A stretch of 64,000 nucleotides of DNA, taken from NCBI RefSeq assembly GCF_009881055.1, contig NZ_WXFG01000021.1, forward strand, positions 1 to 64,000, in the 5' to 3' direction. Below are positions 1-7,316 of this stretch, in pieces. Positions within the stretch are counted from its first letter, which is position 1; each line of letters opens with the position of its first letter. The position numbers and the translations under genes were made by a program. The notes beneath the pieces are model-generated. The model saw only the letters and a program-made list of their open reading frames with translations, was not told the DNA's origin and searched no databases. The stretch is from Peptoclostridium sp. (GTDB taxonomy: Bacteria; Bacillota; Clostridia; Peptostreptococcales; Peptostreptococcaceae).

Positions 1-158
1 TGGTGTTTTTTTATTTCACCTCGATACCAGTTTTTACTAGTATTCTATCGGACTCTTTATGACAAAACAAGAGAGCAGAAATATTTGCTCCTGGTCATTG
101 ACCATGAGCAAATGAAAGCCAGTTCAAGCTAGCAAAAACACTTAGCTATAATGAGCCA

Positions 159-653
159 ATGGATATGTCGGAGCTTTCAAATTTGATTAATTTGAGATGG
201 TTACATTTTTCGGATTTGGTAATTGGCGGAAATGAAATAATAATTGAAAGTGAAATAATGGATGTGTCGCCGCTGTCTAATTTAACCAACTTGGAACATT
301 TGAGCATTTTTGGAACTCGGCTAGCAGACATATCGCCTATAGCCAATTTGACAAATTTAAATGATTTAAACCTGTCTTACAATGATCTGGCTGACATATC
401 GGGATTAGCGAATTTGAATAATTTGGAAGAATTAGATATATCTAATAATAAAATAATAGATATATCACCTTTAGCCAGCCTGACTAATTTAAGATACTTA
501 GAGCTTGATAATAATAAAATTATGGATATATCGGCACTTTCCAATTTGATAAATCTGCGTCGTTTGAAGCTTGGCGGAAATCAAATTACGGATTATAGCC
601 CAGTGGCTGGATATTATGAAAATCTATATGATGTTGATTTTGAGTTGTATTAA
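159..653 (+). CDS. Leucine-rich-repeat protein, possibly 5'-truncated
   Basis: The 164-residue product is almost wholly leucine-rich repeats of the bacterial 22-residue type. Units begin near residues 6, 39, 61, 83, 105 and 127, with the pattern LxNLxNLxxLxL followed by IxDISPL. Such repeats form a curved protein-binding surface, as in internalin-type proteins; the partner is unknown. There is no signal peptide, no cap domain and no clear ribosome site before the ATG. The reading frame stays open upstream to about position 108, so this may be the tail of a longer gene or a decaying copy. A good terminator follows. Confidence 0.6.
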   Translation: MDMSELSNLINLRWLHFSDLVIGGNEIIIESEIMDVSPLSNLTNLEHLSIFGTRLADISPIANLTNLNDLNLSYNDLADISGLANLNNLEELDISNNKIIDISPLASLTNLRYLELDNNKIMDISALSNLINLRRLKLGGNQITDYSPVAGYYENLYDVDFELY

Positions 654-697
654 AAATAAAACCTAAAAGTCTAGAAATTGACGGTTAGACTTAGAGA

Positions 698-729
698 TAG
701 AGAATCCGAATTAGAGGATTCTCTATTTT
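698..729 (+). terminator. Rho-independent terminator after the LRR gene
   Basis: A perfect 10-bp stem (TAGAGAATCC at 698-707 with GGATTCTCTA at 716-725) is followed by TTTT. It probably ends LRR-gene transcription just before the IS21 left end. Confidence 0.65.
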
Positions 730-910
730 CAACGATCATATTATTCCTTAAAACTATATTTTGGGAATAGTTGAATAATATGCTCCAAAAGAGCCACCTC
801 TGCGCCGGAATTGAGCCAGTTTCACGCAAGGTGAGCCACTCGAATTATTTAGGGTAAATTGAATTTATACACTGCCAAGCAGTGTAAATAAATTCAAGGA
901 GGTCATTTGG

Positions 911-2452
911 ATGACCAATTACCGAGAAATCCTTCGGCTTCACAGCCAAGGAATCAGTCAGCGCAGCATTGCTACAAGCTGCGGGTGTTCGCGCAACACC
1001 GTATCAACAACACTAAAAAGCGCAGAAGAAAAAGAAATTTCGTGGCCGCTGCCTCAAGGCATGACCGATGCAGATCTTATCAAATGCCTGTTTCCTGAAC
1101 GAGTAATATCTAGCGACCGCCGCCTTCGAGACTACGAGTACATACACAAGGAGATGGCTAAAAGCGGCGTTACACTCAGCTTGCTTTGGAATGAATACTG
1201 CGAAACCTGCCGATTAAGCAAAGAGATTCCATTTATGTACACGCAGTTTTGCAAGCTTTACCGAGACTATGCCACTATCAATAAGGCAACCATGCACATC
1301 AACCGCAAGCCGGGTGAACAACTAGAAGTTGATTGGGCCGGTCAAACAGCTGCTATAGTAGATCGCGATACGGGTGAAATGATAAAAGCCTATGTATTTG
1401 TTGCTGTTTTACCTTGCAGCCAGTATGCCTATGTTGAGGCGTTTCTCTCACGGAATCTTGAAAACTGGATAAACGCACATGTGAATGCCTATAACTTTTT
1501 GGGCGGAGTCACAAGAATACTGATTCCAGACAACCTGAAAACTGGAGTAGAAAAAGCTTCGTGGTATACGCCAGTCATAAATAAAACATACCATGAAATG
1601 GCGGAACACTATGGAACAGCAGTAATACCAGCCAGAGTTAGAAAACCAAAAGACAAGCCCAGTGTGGAGGGAACCGTCGGCATAGTATCCACTTGGATCA
1701 TCGCTGCACTGCGCAACCAGCAGTTCTTCTCTATTAGAGAATTAAATGAGGCCATAAGGTCAAAATTGGATGAATTCAACAAAAGACCGTTCCAAAAGAA
1801 ACCGGGAAGCAGGCACAGCGCATTCATCGAAGAAGAAAAGCATGCACTTTTACCACTGCCTGCAGCCCCATACGAGCTTGCCACCTGGAAGATAGCAACT
1901 GTACAGTTTAATTATCACATATCCGTAGATAAAATGCATTATAGCGTTCCGTATGAATACATAAAGCACAAAGTTGATGTGCGCATCACACGAAAAATAA
2001 TTGAAGTTTTCTTCAACAACCACCGTATTTGTTCACATCCGAAGCTTCACGGCCGTGCTGGACAATACAGCACCAATGCTGAGCATATGCCCGAGGACCA
2101 TAAAAAATACACTGCATGGAACTCGGAGCGTTTCATATCCTGGGCGAAAAGCGTAGGGCCATCTGCAATGATAGTTGTAAAGGCCATTTTGGCATCACAC
2201 AGGATTGAGCAGCAAGGCTATAAGGCTTGTATGGCGCTACTCAAACTGGCCGACAAATACTCTGTAAATCGCCTTGAAGCAGCTTGCGAAAAGGCTTTGT
2301 CATATACGCCAAACCCTAGTTACAAAAGCATTCAGACCATCCTCAAGACAGGGCAGGACAAGCTCGTTAAAGAGGAACCTCCGTCAGAAAGCAAAGAAAC
2401 TGCGAGTTTTGGTTTTACAAGAGGAGCAGGCTACTATGGGAGGAACTCATAA
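911..2452 (+). CDS. istA: IS21-family transposase IstA
   Basis: This 513-residue DDE transposase cuts and joins the ends of the IS21 element. A helix-turn-helix lies near residues 5-40 (REILRLHSQGISQRSIA). The RNase-H-fold catalytic residues can be placed at D141 (EVDWAGQ), D207 (IPDNLK) and E253 (PSVEGT). The length matches the family. An AAGGAGG site at about 897 sits 8 bases before the ATG. The stop overlaps the istB start (TAATG), so translation is probably coupled. No frameshift or internal stop is visible, so the enzyme is probably functional. Confidence 0.93.
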   Translation: MTNYREILRLHSQGISQRSIATSCGCSRNTVSTTLKSAEEKEISWPLPQGMTDADLIKCLFPERVISSDRRLRDYEYIHKEMAKSGVTLSLLWNEYCETCRLSKEIPFMYTQFCKLYRDYATINKATMHINRKPGEQLEVDWAGQTAAIVDRDTGEMIKAYVFVAVLPCSQYAYVEAFLSRNLENWINAHVNAYNFLGGVTRILIPDNLKTGVEKASWYTPVINKTYHEMAEHYGTAVIPARVRKPKDKPSVEGTVGIVSTWIIAALRNQQFFSIRELNEAIRSKLDEFNKRPFQKKPGSRHSAFIEEEKHALLPLPAAPYELATWKIATVQFNYHISVDKMHYSVPYEYIKHKVDVRITRKIIEVFFNNHRICSHPKLHGRAGQYSTNAEHMPEDHKKYTAWNSERFISWAKSVGPSAMIVVKAILASHRIEQQGYKACMALLKLADKYSVNRLEAACEKALSYTPNPSYKSIQTILKTGQDKLVKEEPPSESKETASFGFTRGAGYYGRNS

Positions 2453-3195
2453 TGGTGAATGAAACTACTATTGCTAAGCTAAATGAGCTAAGGCTCCATT
2501 CAATGGCTGAGACATATCGCAGACAGCTTCAGGATTCCTGCTTCAAAGATCTGTCCTTTGAAGAGCGATTTGGCCTTATGGTTGATACCGAATGGGCTAG
2601 AAGGAAAAACAATAAGCTAGCCCGTCTGATTAGAAAATCAGAACTTTATTTTAGTGGCGCATGTATCGAGGACATCGAGTATCACGCCGACAGAAAGCTC
2701 GATAAGGCACAAATAGCCCGCTTGGCCACATGCAATTACATTCAGGAAAAGCACAACATCATCATTCTTGGAGCTTCAGGCGCAGGCAAAACATACATGA
2801 GCTGTGCCTTTGGAATTGCAGCATGTCGCAATTTCTACACCGTTAAATACATCCGTCTTCCCGATTTGCTCAATGAACTTGCAGTAGCAAGAGGAGAAGG
2901 TGTTTACCAAAAGGTTATGAAGCAGTATAAGCGCGTAAATCTTCTCATTCTCGACGAGTGGCTTCTGGTTCCTTTAAGCAACAGTGAAGCAAGAGATCTT
3001 TTGGAGATTGTTGAAGCGAGACATAAGAAGGCATCTACAATATTCAGTTCCCAGTTTGCTCCCGCAGGCTGGCATGGTAAGATTGGCGAAGATACATTAG
3101 CTGACGCCATCTTGGACAGAATTGTCCACAATTCATACACCATCTTCATTGATGGAGAAGATTCTATGCGCAAGCGTAAAGGAATTCAGGAATAG
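2452..3195 (+). CDS. istB: IS21-family helper ATPase IstB
   Basis: This 247-residue AAA+ ATPase assists IstA by selecting and remodelling target DNA. It is related to DnaC/DnaA-type helicase loaders. Walker A is GASGAGKT at residues 107-114, and Walker B is LLILDEW with D168 and E169. A typical IstB N-terminal region (LNELRLHSMAETYRRQ) precedes the ATPase core. The start overlaps the istA stop by one base, which is the usual IS21 arrangement. The length is normal. Confidence 0.93.
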   Translation: MVNETTIAKLNELRLHSMAETYRRQLQDSCFKDLSFEERFGLMVDTEWARRKNNKLARLIRKSELYFSGACIEDIEYHADRKLDKAQIARLATCNYIQEKHNIIILGASGAGKTYMSCAFGIAACRNFYTVKYIRLPDLLNELAVARGEGVYQKVMKQYKRVNLLILDEWLLVPLSNSEARDLLEIVEARHKKASTIFSSQFAPAGWHGKIGEDTLADAILDRIVHNSYTIFIDGEDSMRKRKGIQE

Positions 3196-3378
3196 CAATA
3201 GCAATCAACAGTTTAAGCCCTCTGTTGCTGGTGCCATTGAAGTTAGTGGTTCATCCTGCAACAGGGTGGCTCATTTTCAGCGTGAAGGTGGCTCAATACA
3301 AAGCGTATTGGTGGCTTCGCCACACCGAAATATTCAATAGTTGCTCTTTCGACCAAATGTTATGCGATGTACTGGTTA

Positions 3379-3387
3379 TGGTATAAT
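3379..3387 (+). promoter_or_regulatory. Extended -10 promoter for the HEPN/MNT pair
   Basis: TG-G-TATAAT, with TATAAT at 3382-3387, lies about 60 bases before the antitoxin start and just outside the IS21 right end. No convincing -35 is present, which fits an extended -10 promoter. Confidence 0.5.
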
Positions 3388-3451
3388 TAAAACAGATGGT
3401 ATATGTCATAAAGATATAAAATTTGTGGAATAAATGGAAGGGGGCGGTTGC

Positions 3452-3859
3452 TTGTACTTGTCTTTGGACTATAAAAAAAAGATAGTTGAATTTTTAGTTG
3501 AAAAGATAAATCCGGAATTCATATATCTCTTTGGTTCTTTTGCAAGAGGAGAAGCAAGGGAGGATAGCGATATAGACTTGGCTGTATATGTTGGAGAAGA
3601 CATTGGAGAGTACGAATTGTTTGTCTTGGGCAACGAGCTTTCTTTCGATTTGGGAAGGGATGTACAGATAATAGATTTGAAATCTGCAAGCACAGTTTTT
3701 GCGGCCCAGATTGTGGGTAATAGAGAGGTTTTATATTGTAGGGACGACTTTATGCGGGCGAATTATGAAATAAGGATTTTCAAGGATTATGCAAAGCTGA
3801 ACGAGGAGAGAAAAGTCGTCTTGGATGCTATTGAAAGGAACGGGAAAGTATATGAATAA
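3452..3859 (+). CDS. mntA: MNT-domain antitoxin (minimal nucleotidyltransferase), type VII TA
   Basis: This is a small DNA-polymerase-beta-fold nucleotidyltransferase. In characterised HEPN/MNT pairs the MNT protein transfers AMP from ATP onto a tyrosine of the HEPN toxin and inactivates it. The signature GSFARGEAREDSDIDL runs from residue 28, with catalytic D40 and D42 and a probable third acid at D75 (VQIID). I prefer the TTG start at 3452, giving 135 residues, because GGAAGGGGG lies 7-8 bases upstream. An in-frame ATG at 3434 would put that site inside the gene. It overlaps the HEPN gene by 8 bases. Confidence 0.85.
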   Translation: MYLSLDYKKKIVEFLVEKINPEFIYLFGSFARGEAREDSDIDLAVYVGEDIGEYELFVLGNELSFDLGRDVQIIDLKSASTVFAAQIVGNREVLYCRDDFMRANYEIRIFKDYAKLNEERKVVLDAIERNGKVYE

Positions 3860-4259
3860 AGATGTTCTGTATAATAAGATGAGCATAGTCGAAAGATGCA
3901 TTTCCAGAATCAACGAGGTCTACGAGGACAATTCTGAAAATCTAAAGGATTATACTAAACAGGACTCTATAATACTTAATATACAAAGAGCCATCGAGGC
4001 TATTATAGACATAGCTATGTATGTTGTTTCAGAAAAAAAACTGGGCATACCTCAAAACAGCAGAGATGCGTTTGAAACCCTGGCTGAAAACGGAATAATT
4101 GATGAAGGCATATTGAAGAAAATAAAGGGCATGATAGGATTTAGGAATATAGCGGTTCACAATTATCAAAAACTGAATTTGGAAATACTTGAAAAAGTCA
4201 TAGAGAATAACGTGTCTGATTTTGATGAATTCATAAAGGCTATATTAAAATATTTTTAG
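3852..4259 (+). CDS. hepT: HEPN-domain RNase toxin (DUF86/HepT family), type VII TA
   Basis: This 135-residue all-helical HEPN protein is a probable RNase toxin neutralised by the upstream MNT partner. The catalytic motif RX4HXY is intact as RNIAVHNY, with R98, H103 and Y105. The tyrosine is the residue that is AMPylated in studied homologues. The ATG at 3852 lies inside the last codons of the MNT gene (ATGAATAAA), so the two are translated together. A longer frame from 3825 exists but would only add residues overlapping the antitoxin. Confidence 0.85.
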   Translation: MNKDVLYNKMSIVERCISRINEVYEDNSENLKDYTKQDSIILNIQRAIEAIIDIAMYVVSEKKLGIPQNSRDAFETLAENGIIDEGILKKIKGMIGFRNIAVHNYQKLNLEILEKVIENNVSDFDEFIKAILKYF

Positions 4260-4349
4260 CCTAAATTCTATGAGCTAGGCATCAACTAAACATTTTTTTG
4301 TAAACTGATATGTTAACATTAATTGACTAACGGAGCGAATACAATCAGA

Positions 4350-4529
4350 GATATCAAAGGAGTCTTGGATTTCAACATATATCCCTGTAACTTCATGCTT
4401 GTGGCGGCTATGAACCCGTGCCTCTGCGGGTACTACGGCATAGAAAGGTGCAAGTGCATGGACTATGAGGTTATTAAGTACAGGCATAAGCTATCGGGTC
4501 CCATACTCGACCGCATAGACATACAATAG
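4350..4529 (+). pseudogene. Fragment of a ComM/YifB Mg-chelatase-like ATPase gene
   Basis: About 55 codons match the middle of the YifB/ComM AAA+ family. [16 protein letters not shown] is the conserved segment containing the two cysteines, followed by CKC, a [15 protein letters not shown] segment and DIQ. Full proteins are about 500 residues, so both ends are missing. The fragment ends abruptly where sequence resembling the 3' end of an SLH gene begins. It is a relic and should not encode a working ATPase. Confidence 0.8.
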
Positions 4530-4567
4530 AAAGGATGCTTGAAGCGCAGTAAAGTATTGAGTGCAGA
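4524..4567 (+). pseudogene. 3'-end remnant of an SLH-protein gene
   Basis: The bases 4526-4552 read [12 protein letters not shown]. They match closely the last codons of the intact SLH gene at 11129-12106 (I-E-R-L-L-E-T-Q-stop). The following spacer and terminator are also alike in the two places. This is direct sequence similarity within the window, so the site was once the end of an SLH gene, now fused to a ComM fragment. Confidence 0.6.
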
Positions 4568-4593
4568 GCCCGGCGAATGTCGGGCTTTTTTTT
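4568..4593 (+). terminator. Rho-independent terminator (SLH-gene type)
   Basis: GCCCGGC-GAAT-GTCGGGC forms a 7-bp stem with one G-T pair and is followed by eight T. It closely resembles the terminator at 12121-12147 behind the intact SLH gene. Confidence 0.75.
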
Positions 4594-4806
4594 GCGAAAT
4601 TGAATGTAATCGTTTTAAGCGTTGCAAACAAGCAAAATGGAGGCGATTGAATGGTTAGCTGCGGAGCCGGGGTGCTTCTGTCGAAATATTCCTATTTTCA
4701 CCCATTGGGACAGAAAAGCATGGGAAAATTCGTAAACTAAAATACAAAGGCTTTGCATTTTTGGCAGAGCTATTGCAATAAAAACAAATAAAAAGGGGGC
4801 AACAAT

Positions 4807-5697
4807 ATGTTGAAGAGAGTTTTATCAGTAGTTATGGTTTCGATGCTGGCTCTGGGCAATAGTTCATTTGCGCAGGCCGATGAGGACACAGTACAGGATT
4901 TAGTGACGGTGCAAGATGTAGTCACAGTTCATGATGTGGTCACAGTGCAGGATGTTGACCAGGATGCGGAAGAGGATGAAGCGGATGAAATTGAGGCGGA
5001 TGCAGACGGAGACGACGAGAACGGAAAAGGCAAAGTTTGGAAAGGGGCTAAGAATCTGTTAGGAGCAGAGAAAGACGCATTGGAGGAAGCAAAGGACGAT
5101 CTTGAGAAACGACTTGAGGAGCTAGAAAAGCAATATGAAGAAGCTGTTGAATCGAGAAATGTTGAGGCAGTTGCCCTGATGGAAGGTGAAATAGCTGCAT
5201 TGAAAGCTGAATTTGCCAAGGCGAAAGCGGACTTCAAAGCAAAGCTTGCCGAGATGAAGGCGGCAATAAGAGCTGAATACACCAAAGAGGAAATGGATGG
5301 TATAGCTAAAGTGACTGAGGAGCTTGAAGCTCAGGGTATGGATGTTCTACCTGTTGAAAATGTCATAAGCAAGGTAGGAAAGTTTAAGTTCGATGTTCCG
5401 CCTGTAATTAAGGAAGGAAGAACCCTCATACCGGTAAGGGCGATATTGGAAGGCTTTGGTGCCAATGTCGAGTGGGATGCTGCGACTAAAACAGTTACAA
5501 TCACTAAGGATGGTACAACTATTGTACTGATGCTAGAGGAAAAAACAGCCACAGTTAACGGACAGTCAATCTCACTGGACATTCCGGTAGAGATTATGAA
5601 CAACAGAACTGTAGTACCTTTGCGTTTCATTGCAGAGTCCATGGGACTTACTGTTGAGTGGGATGCAGATGATAGCGTTATCGAGATAGAAGAATAA
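4807..5697 (+). CDS. Secreted coiled-coil protein with copper-amine-oxidase-N-like domain
   Basis: This 296-residue exported protein has a signal peptide at about residues 1-24, ending AQA. Next come four tandem units like VTVQDVV (residues 28-50), an acidic stretch (50-75) and a Glu/Lys-rich coiled coil (about 80-165). The C-terminal 100 residues carry two copies of the fold found at the N terminus of copper amine oxidases (LIPVRAILEGFGANVEWD and VVPLRFIAESMGLTVEWD). In Firmicutes this domain is common in cell-wall proteins and is not itself catalytic. An AAAAAGGGGG site precedes the ATG. The gene appears to stand alone. Its role is unknown. Confidence 0.8.
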   Translation: MLKRVLSVVMVSMLALGNSSFAQADEDTVQDLVTVQDVVTVHDVVTVQDVDQDAEEDEADEIEADADGDDENGKGKVWKGAKNLLGAEKDALEEAKDDLEKRLEELEKQYEEAVESRNVEAVALMEGEIAALKAEFAKAKADFKAKLAEMKAAIRAEYTKEEMDGIAKVTEELEAQGMDVLPVENVISKVGKFKFDVPPVIKEGRTLIPVRAILEGFGANVEWDAATKTVTITKDGTTIVLMLEEKTATVNGQSISLDIPVEIMNNRTVVPLRFIAESMGLTVEWDADDSVIEIEE

Positions 5698-5718
5698 AAT
5701 CTGGGAAAGTGATTTATG

Positions 5719-5753
5719 CGGGACAGGGGACGCTAGCTACGCCCCCCTGTCTC
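5719..5753 (+). terminator. GC-rich hairpin after the CuAO-N protein gene
   Basis: GGGACAGGGG at 5720-5729 pairs with CCCCCTGTCTC at 5743-5753. There is no T-tract after it, so terminator function is uncertain. Confidence 0.4.
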
Positions 5754-5806
5754 TAATACCGTTCTGGTAGAGTAAACATATGTACTCATCCTTGTTGAAA
5801 TTATTC

Positions 5807-6039
5807 AGGCTGTGTGCCGCAAATATCTACATTCGAGAGACTCTGCTCACAAAGCTCGTAACCCAAAGCTTTCAAACTGGTCATTTGGCAAACTTCAGAT
5901 CTATCTGGAATACAAGCTTGATGCCAAAGGCATAAGTATGTCTAAAATTAACGAAAGCTATACAACGCAAATCTGTCTGCCTGTTGGAAACACATGTTGG
6001 CTGATGGCGAGAAACTCTCAATTCAGGGCGTTAGTCTAA
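5807..6039 (+). pseudogene. C-terminal remnant of an IS605-type TnpB gene
   Basis: The frame reads KLSNWSFGKLQIYLEYK and then INESYTTQ. These are the TnpB motifs just before the zinc-finger cysteines (normally SYTTQTCPxCG). Here the CPxC part is frameshifted to ICLPVGNTC and the RuvC-III aspartate region is gone. The N-terminal two thirds are absent. A non-overlapping N-terminal TnpB remnant lies at 8905-9342. Confidence 0.75.
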
Positions 6040-6081
6040 GTGGGGGAGTATTCATAAAATTGATGCATTGGAGGAAAATAA

Positions 6082-6112
6082 TAAATCATCCAAATGAGTA
6101 GTAGATGATTTA
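6082..6112. other. Inverted repeat in the decayed region
   Basis: TAAATCATC at 6082-6090 and GATGATTTA at 6104-6112 form a perfect 9-bp stem. There is no T-tract and no nearby intact gene. The function is unknown and it may be a leftover element end. Confidence 0.3.
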
Positions 6113-6201
6113 TAAAGCTTATTCATTCGGGTATCATTAGAAAAAATGATTACATCAAAGGCAGGCGGGTTAGCCGTCCTCCGCACAAATAGAGGTGTGT
6201 T

Positions 6202-6387
6202 ATGCCGAAAACGGGATTTTTTATTTTGCGGGTACGGGCAACTCGCTTGCCAAAAGATTGACTTCATACTCGACGAGTGCTCCACGGCCTGTGGAATATG
6301 CCAGGCCGTAAGCACCATACAAAGCGGCAGGGGAGATACCACCACCCCAAGGTGAGCGCATCAGATATTGCCAGCTATAATGAATAA
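6202..6387 (+). pseudogene. Internally deleted EFR1-family gene
   Basis: This is a shrunken copy of the intact EFR1 gene at 9429-10262. It keeps the ribosome site (GAGGTGTGTT), a start region (ATGCCGAAAAC then a glycine-rich GTGNS-like segment, frameshifted), the first cysteine cluster (IDFILDEC then CGICQ) and the C-terminal tail. The tail reads RYHHPKVSASDIAS then YNE-stop, against RYHHPQVSAADIAS in the intact copy. Two internal deletions removed most of the flavodoxin part and the second cluster. It ends 20 bases before gnd. Confidence 0.8.
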
Positions 6388-6406
6388 TTGTAAGGAGGGG
6401 ATGATT

Positions 6407-7300
6407 ATGAAGCTAGGTGTTGTGGGGCTTGGAAAGATGGGTCATAATCTTGTGCTCAACATGATGGATAAAGGGCATGATGTGACAGCATACGACATAT
6501 CTCAGGCAAGCATTGAAGCGGCCGAGATAGAAGGCATACAAACGGCGCGAAGTCTGCAAGAGCTATGCGCCGCTTTGGGAGATGAAAAGACGGTATGGAT
6601 TATGGTGCCGGCGGGGGAAGTCGTCGAATCAATCGTGGAAGGCTTGAAGCATTGCATGGACCAGGGCGACACAATAATAGACGGAGGAAACTCCCACTAC
6701 AAGGATTCAATCAGGCGGCACGATGAGCTCCGGGAAAGGGGCATAAGCTTTATCGACGTGGGTACAAGCGGCGGAGTCGAAGGCGCAAGAAGCGGAGCCT
6801 GCATGATGATAGGCGGAGAAGAGGAGGACTTCAAAAGGCTGGAGGCATTATTCGAGGATTTGTGCGTGATGGGTGGCTGCGCATATCTTGGAAGGAGCGG
6901 AAGCGGCCATTTTGCCAAGATGGTACATAACGGCATTGAATACGGAATGCTCCAGGCCATCGGGGAGGGCTTTGAAATAATCCAAAGGAGCGGTTTTGAA
7001 ATGGATAATGAAAAACTTGCACGGGTGTGGAGCAGCGGCTCTGTGATAAGGGGTTGGCTCATGGAGCTTTGCCAGAGGGCCTTTAAAAACTGCCCGCAGC
7101 TAGAAGGAGTAAAGGGAAAAATAGCATCTTCGGGCGAAGGGCTGTGGACTGTGCAGGAGGCGCTTGAGCTGGGCGTGCCGGCAAGCGTGATAACCCAGTC
7201 GCTGCTTGCAAGGTATGCTTCAAACGACGATGACTCTTTTTCTGCGAAGGTGGTTTCGGCGCTAAGGCGCGAGTTCGGCGGACACGATGTGTCAAAGTAA
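6407..7300 (+). CDS. gnd: 6-phosphogluconate dehydrogenase, short (YqeC/GndA-like) type
   Basis: This oxidises and decarboxylates 6-phosphogluconate to ribulose 5-phosphate in the pentose phosphate pathway. At 297 residues it belongs to the short form of the family rather than the 470-residue form. The N-terminal dinucleotide motif is GLGKMGHN. The substrate region VGTSGGVEGARSG and the catalytic GHFAKMVHNGIEYG segment are present. TAAGGAGG at 6391-6398 is 8 bases before the chosen ATG; an ATG at 6401 is too close to it. zwf follows after 16 bases, so the pair is an operon. Short forms often use NAD, but the cofactor is not proven here. Confidence 0.9.
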   Translation: MKLGVVGLGKMGHNLVLNMMDKGHDVTAYDISQASIEAAEIEGIQTARSLQELCAALGDEKTVWIMVPAGEVVESIVEGLKHCMDQGDTIIDGGNSHYKDSIRRHDELRERGISFIDVGTSGGVEGARSGACMMIGGEEEDFKRLEALFEDLCVMGGCAYLGRSGSGHFAKMVHNGIEYGMLQAIGEGFEIIQRSGFEMDNEKLARVWSSGSVIRGWLMELCQRAFKNCPQLEGVKGKIASSGEGLWTVQEALELGVPASVITQSLLARYASNDDDSFSAKVVSALRREFGGHDVSK

Positions 7301-7316
7301 TATGTGGAGGTGAATT

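Larger units (their letters stand above)
781..3324 (+). mobile_element. IS21-family insertion sequence, complete
   Basis: The element holds an istA-istB pair between multi-copy terminal repeats. The left end carries GAGCCACC at about 791, TTGAGCCAG at about 815 and TGAGCCACT at about 832. The right end carries the same motifs inverted: GTGGCTCA at about 3267 and 3288, and GGTGGCTTCGCCACA ending at 3324. One pair can be read as TTGAGCCA-N-TTCACGC on both sides. Repeated internal copies at each end are typical of IS21, where they are transposase sites. Outer borders are estimated to within a few bases, and no clear target duplication was found. Both genes look intact. Confidence 0.85.

Noticed and set aside
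3434..3451. ATG at 3434 as the MNT antitoxin start
   Set aside because: It lacks a ribosome site and would place the strong GGAAGGGGG inside the gene; the TTG at 3452 fits better.
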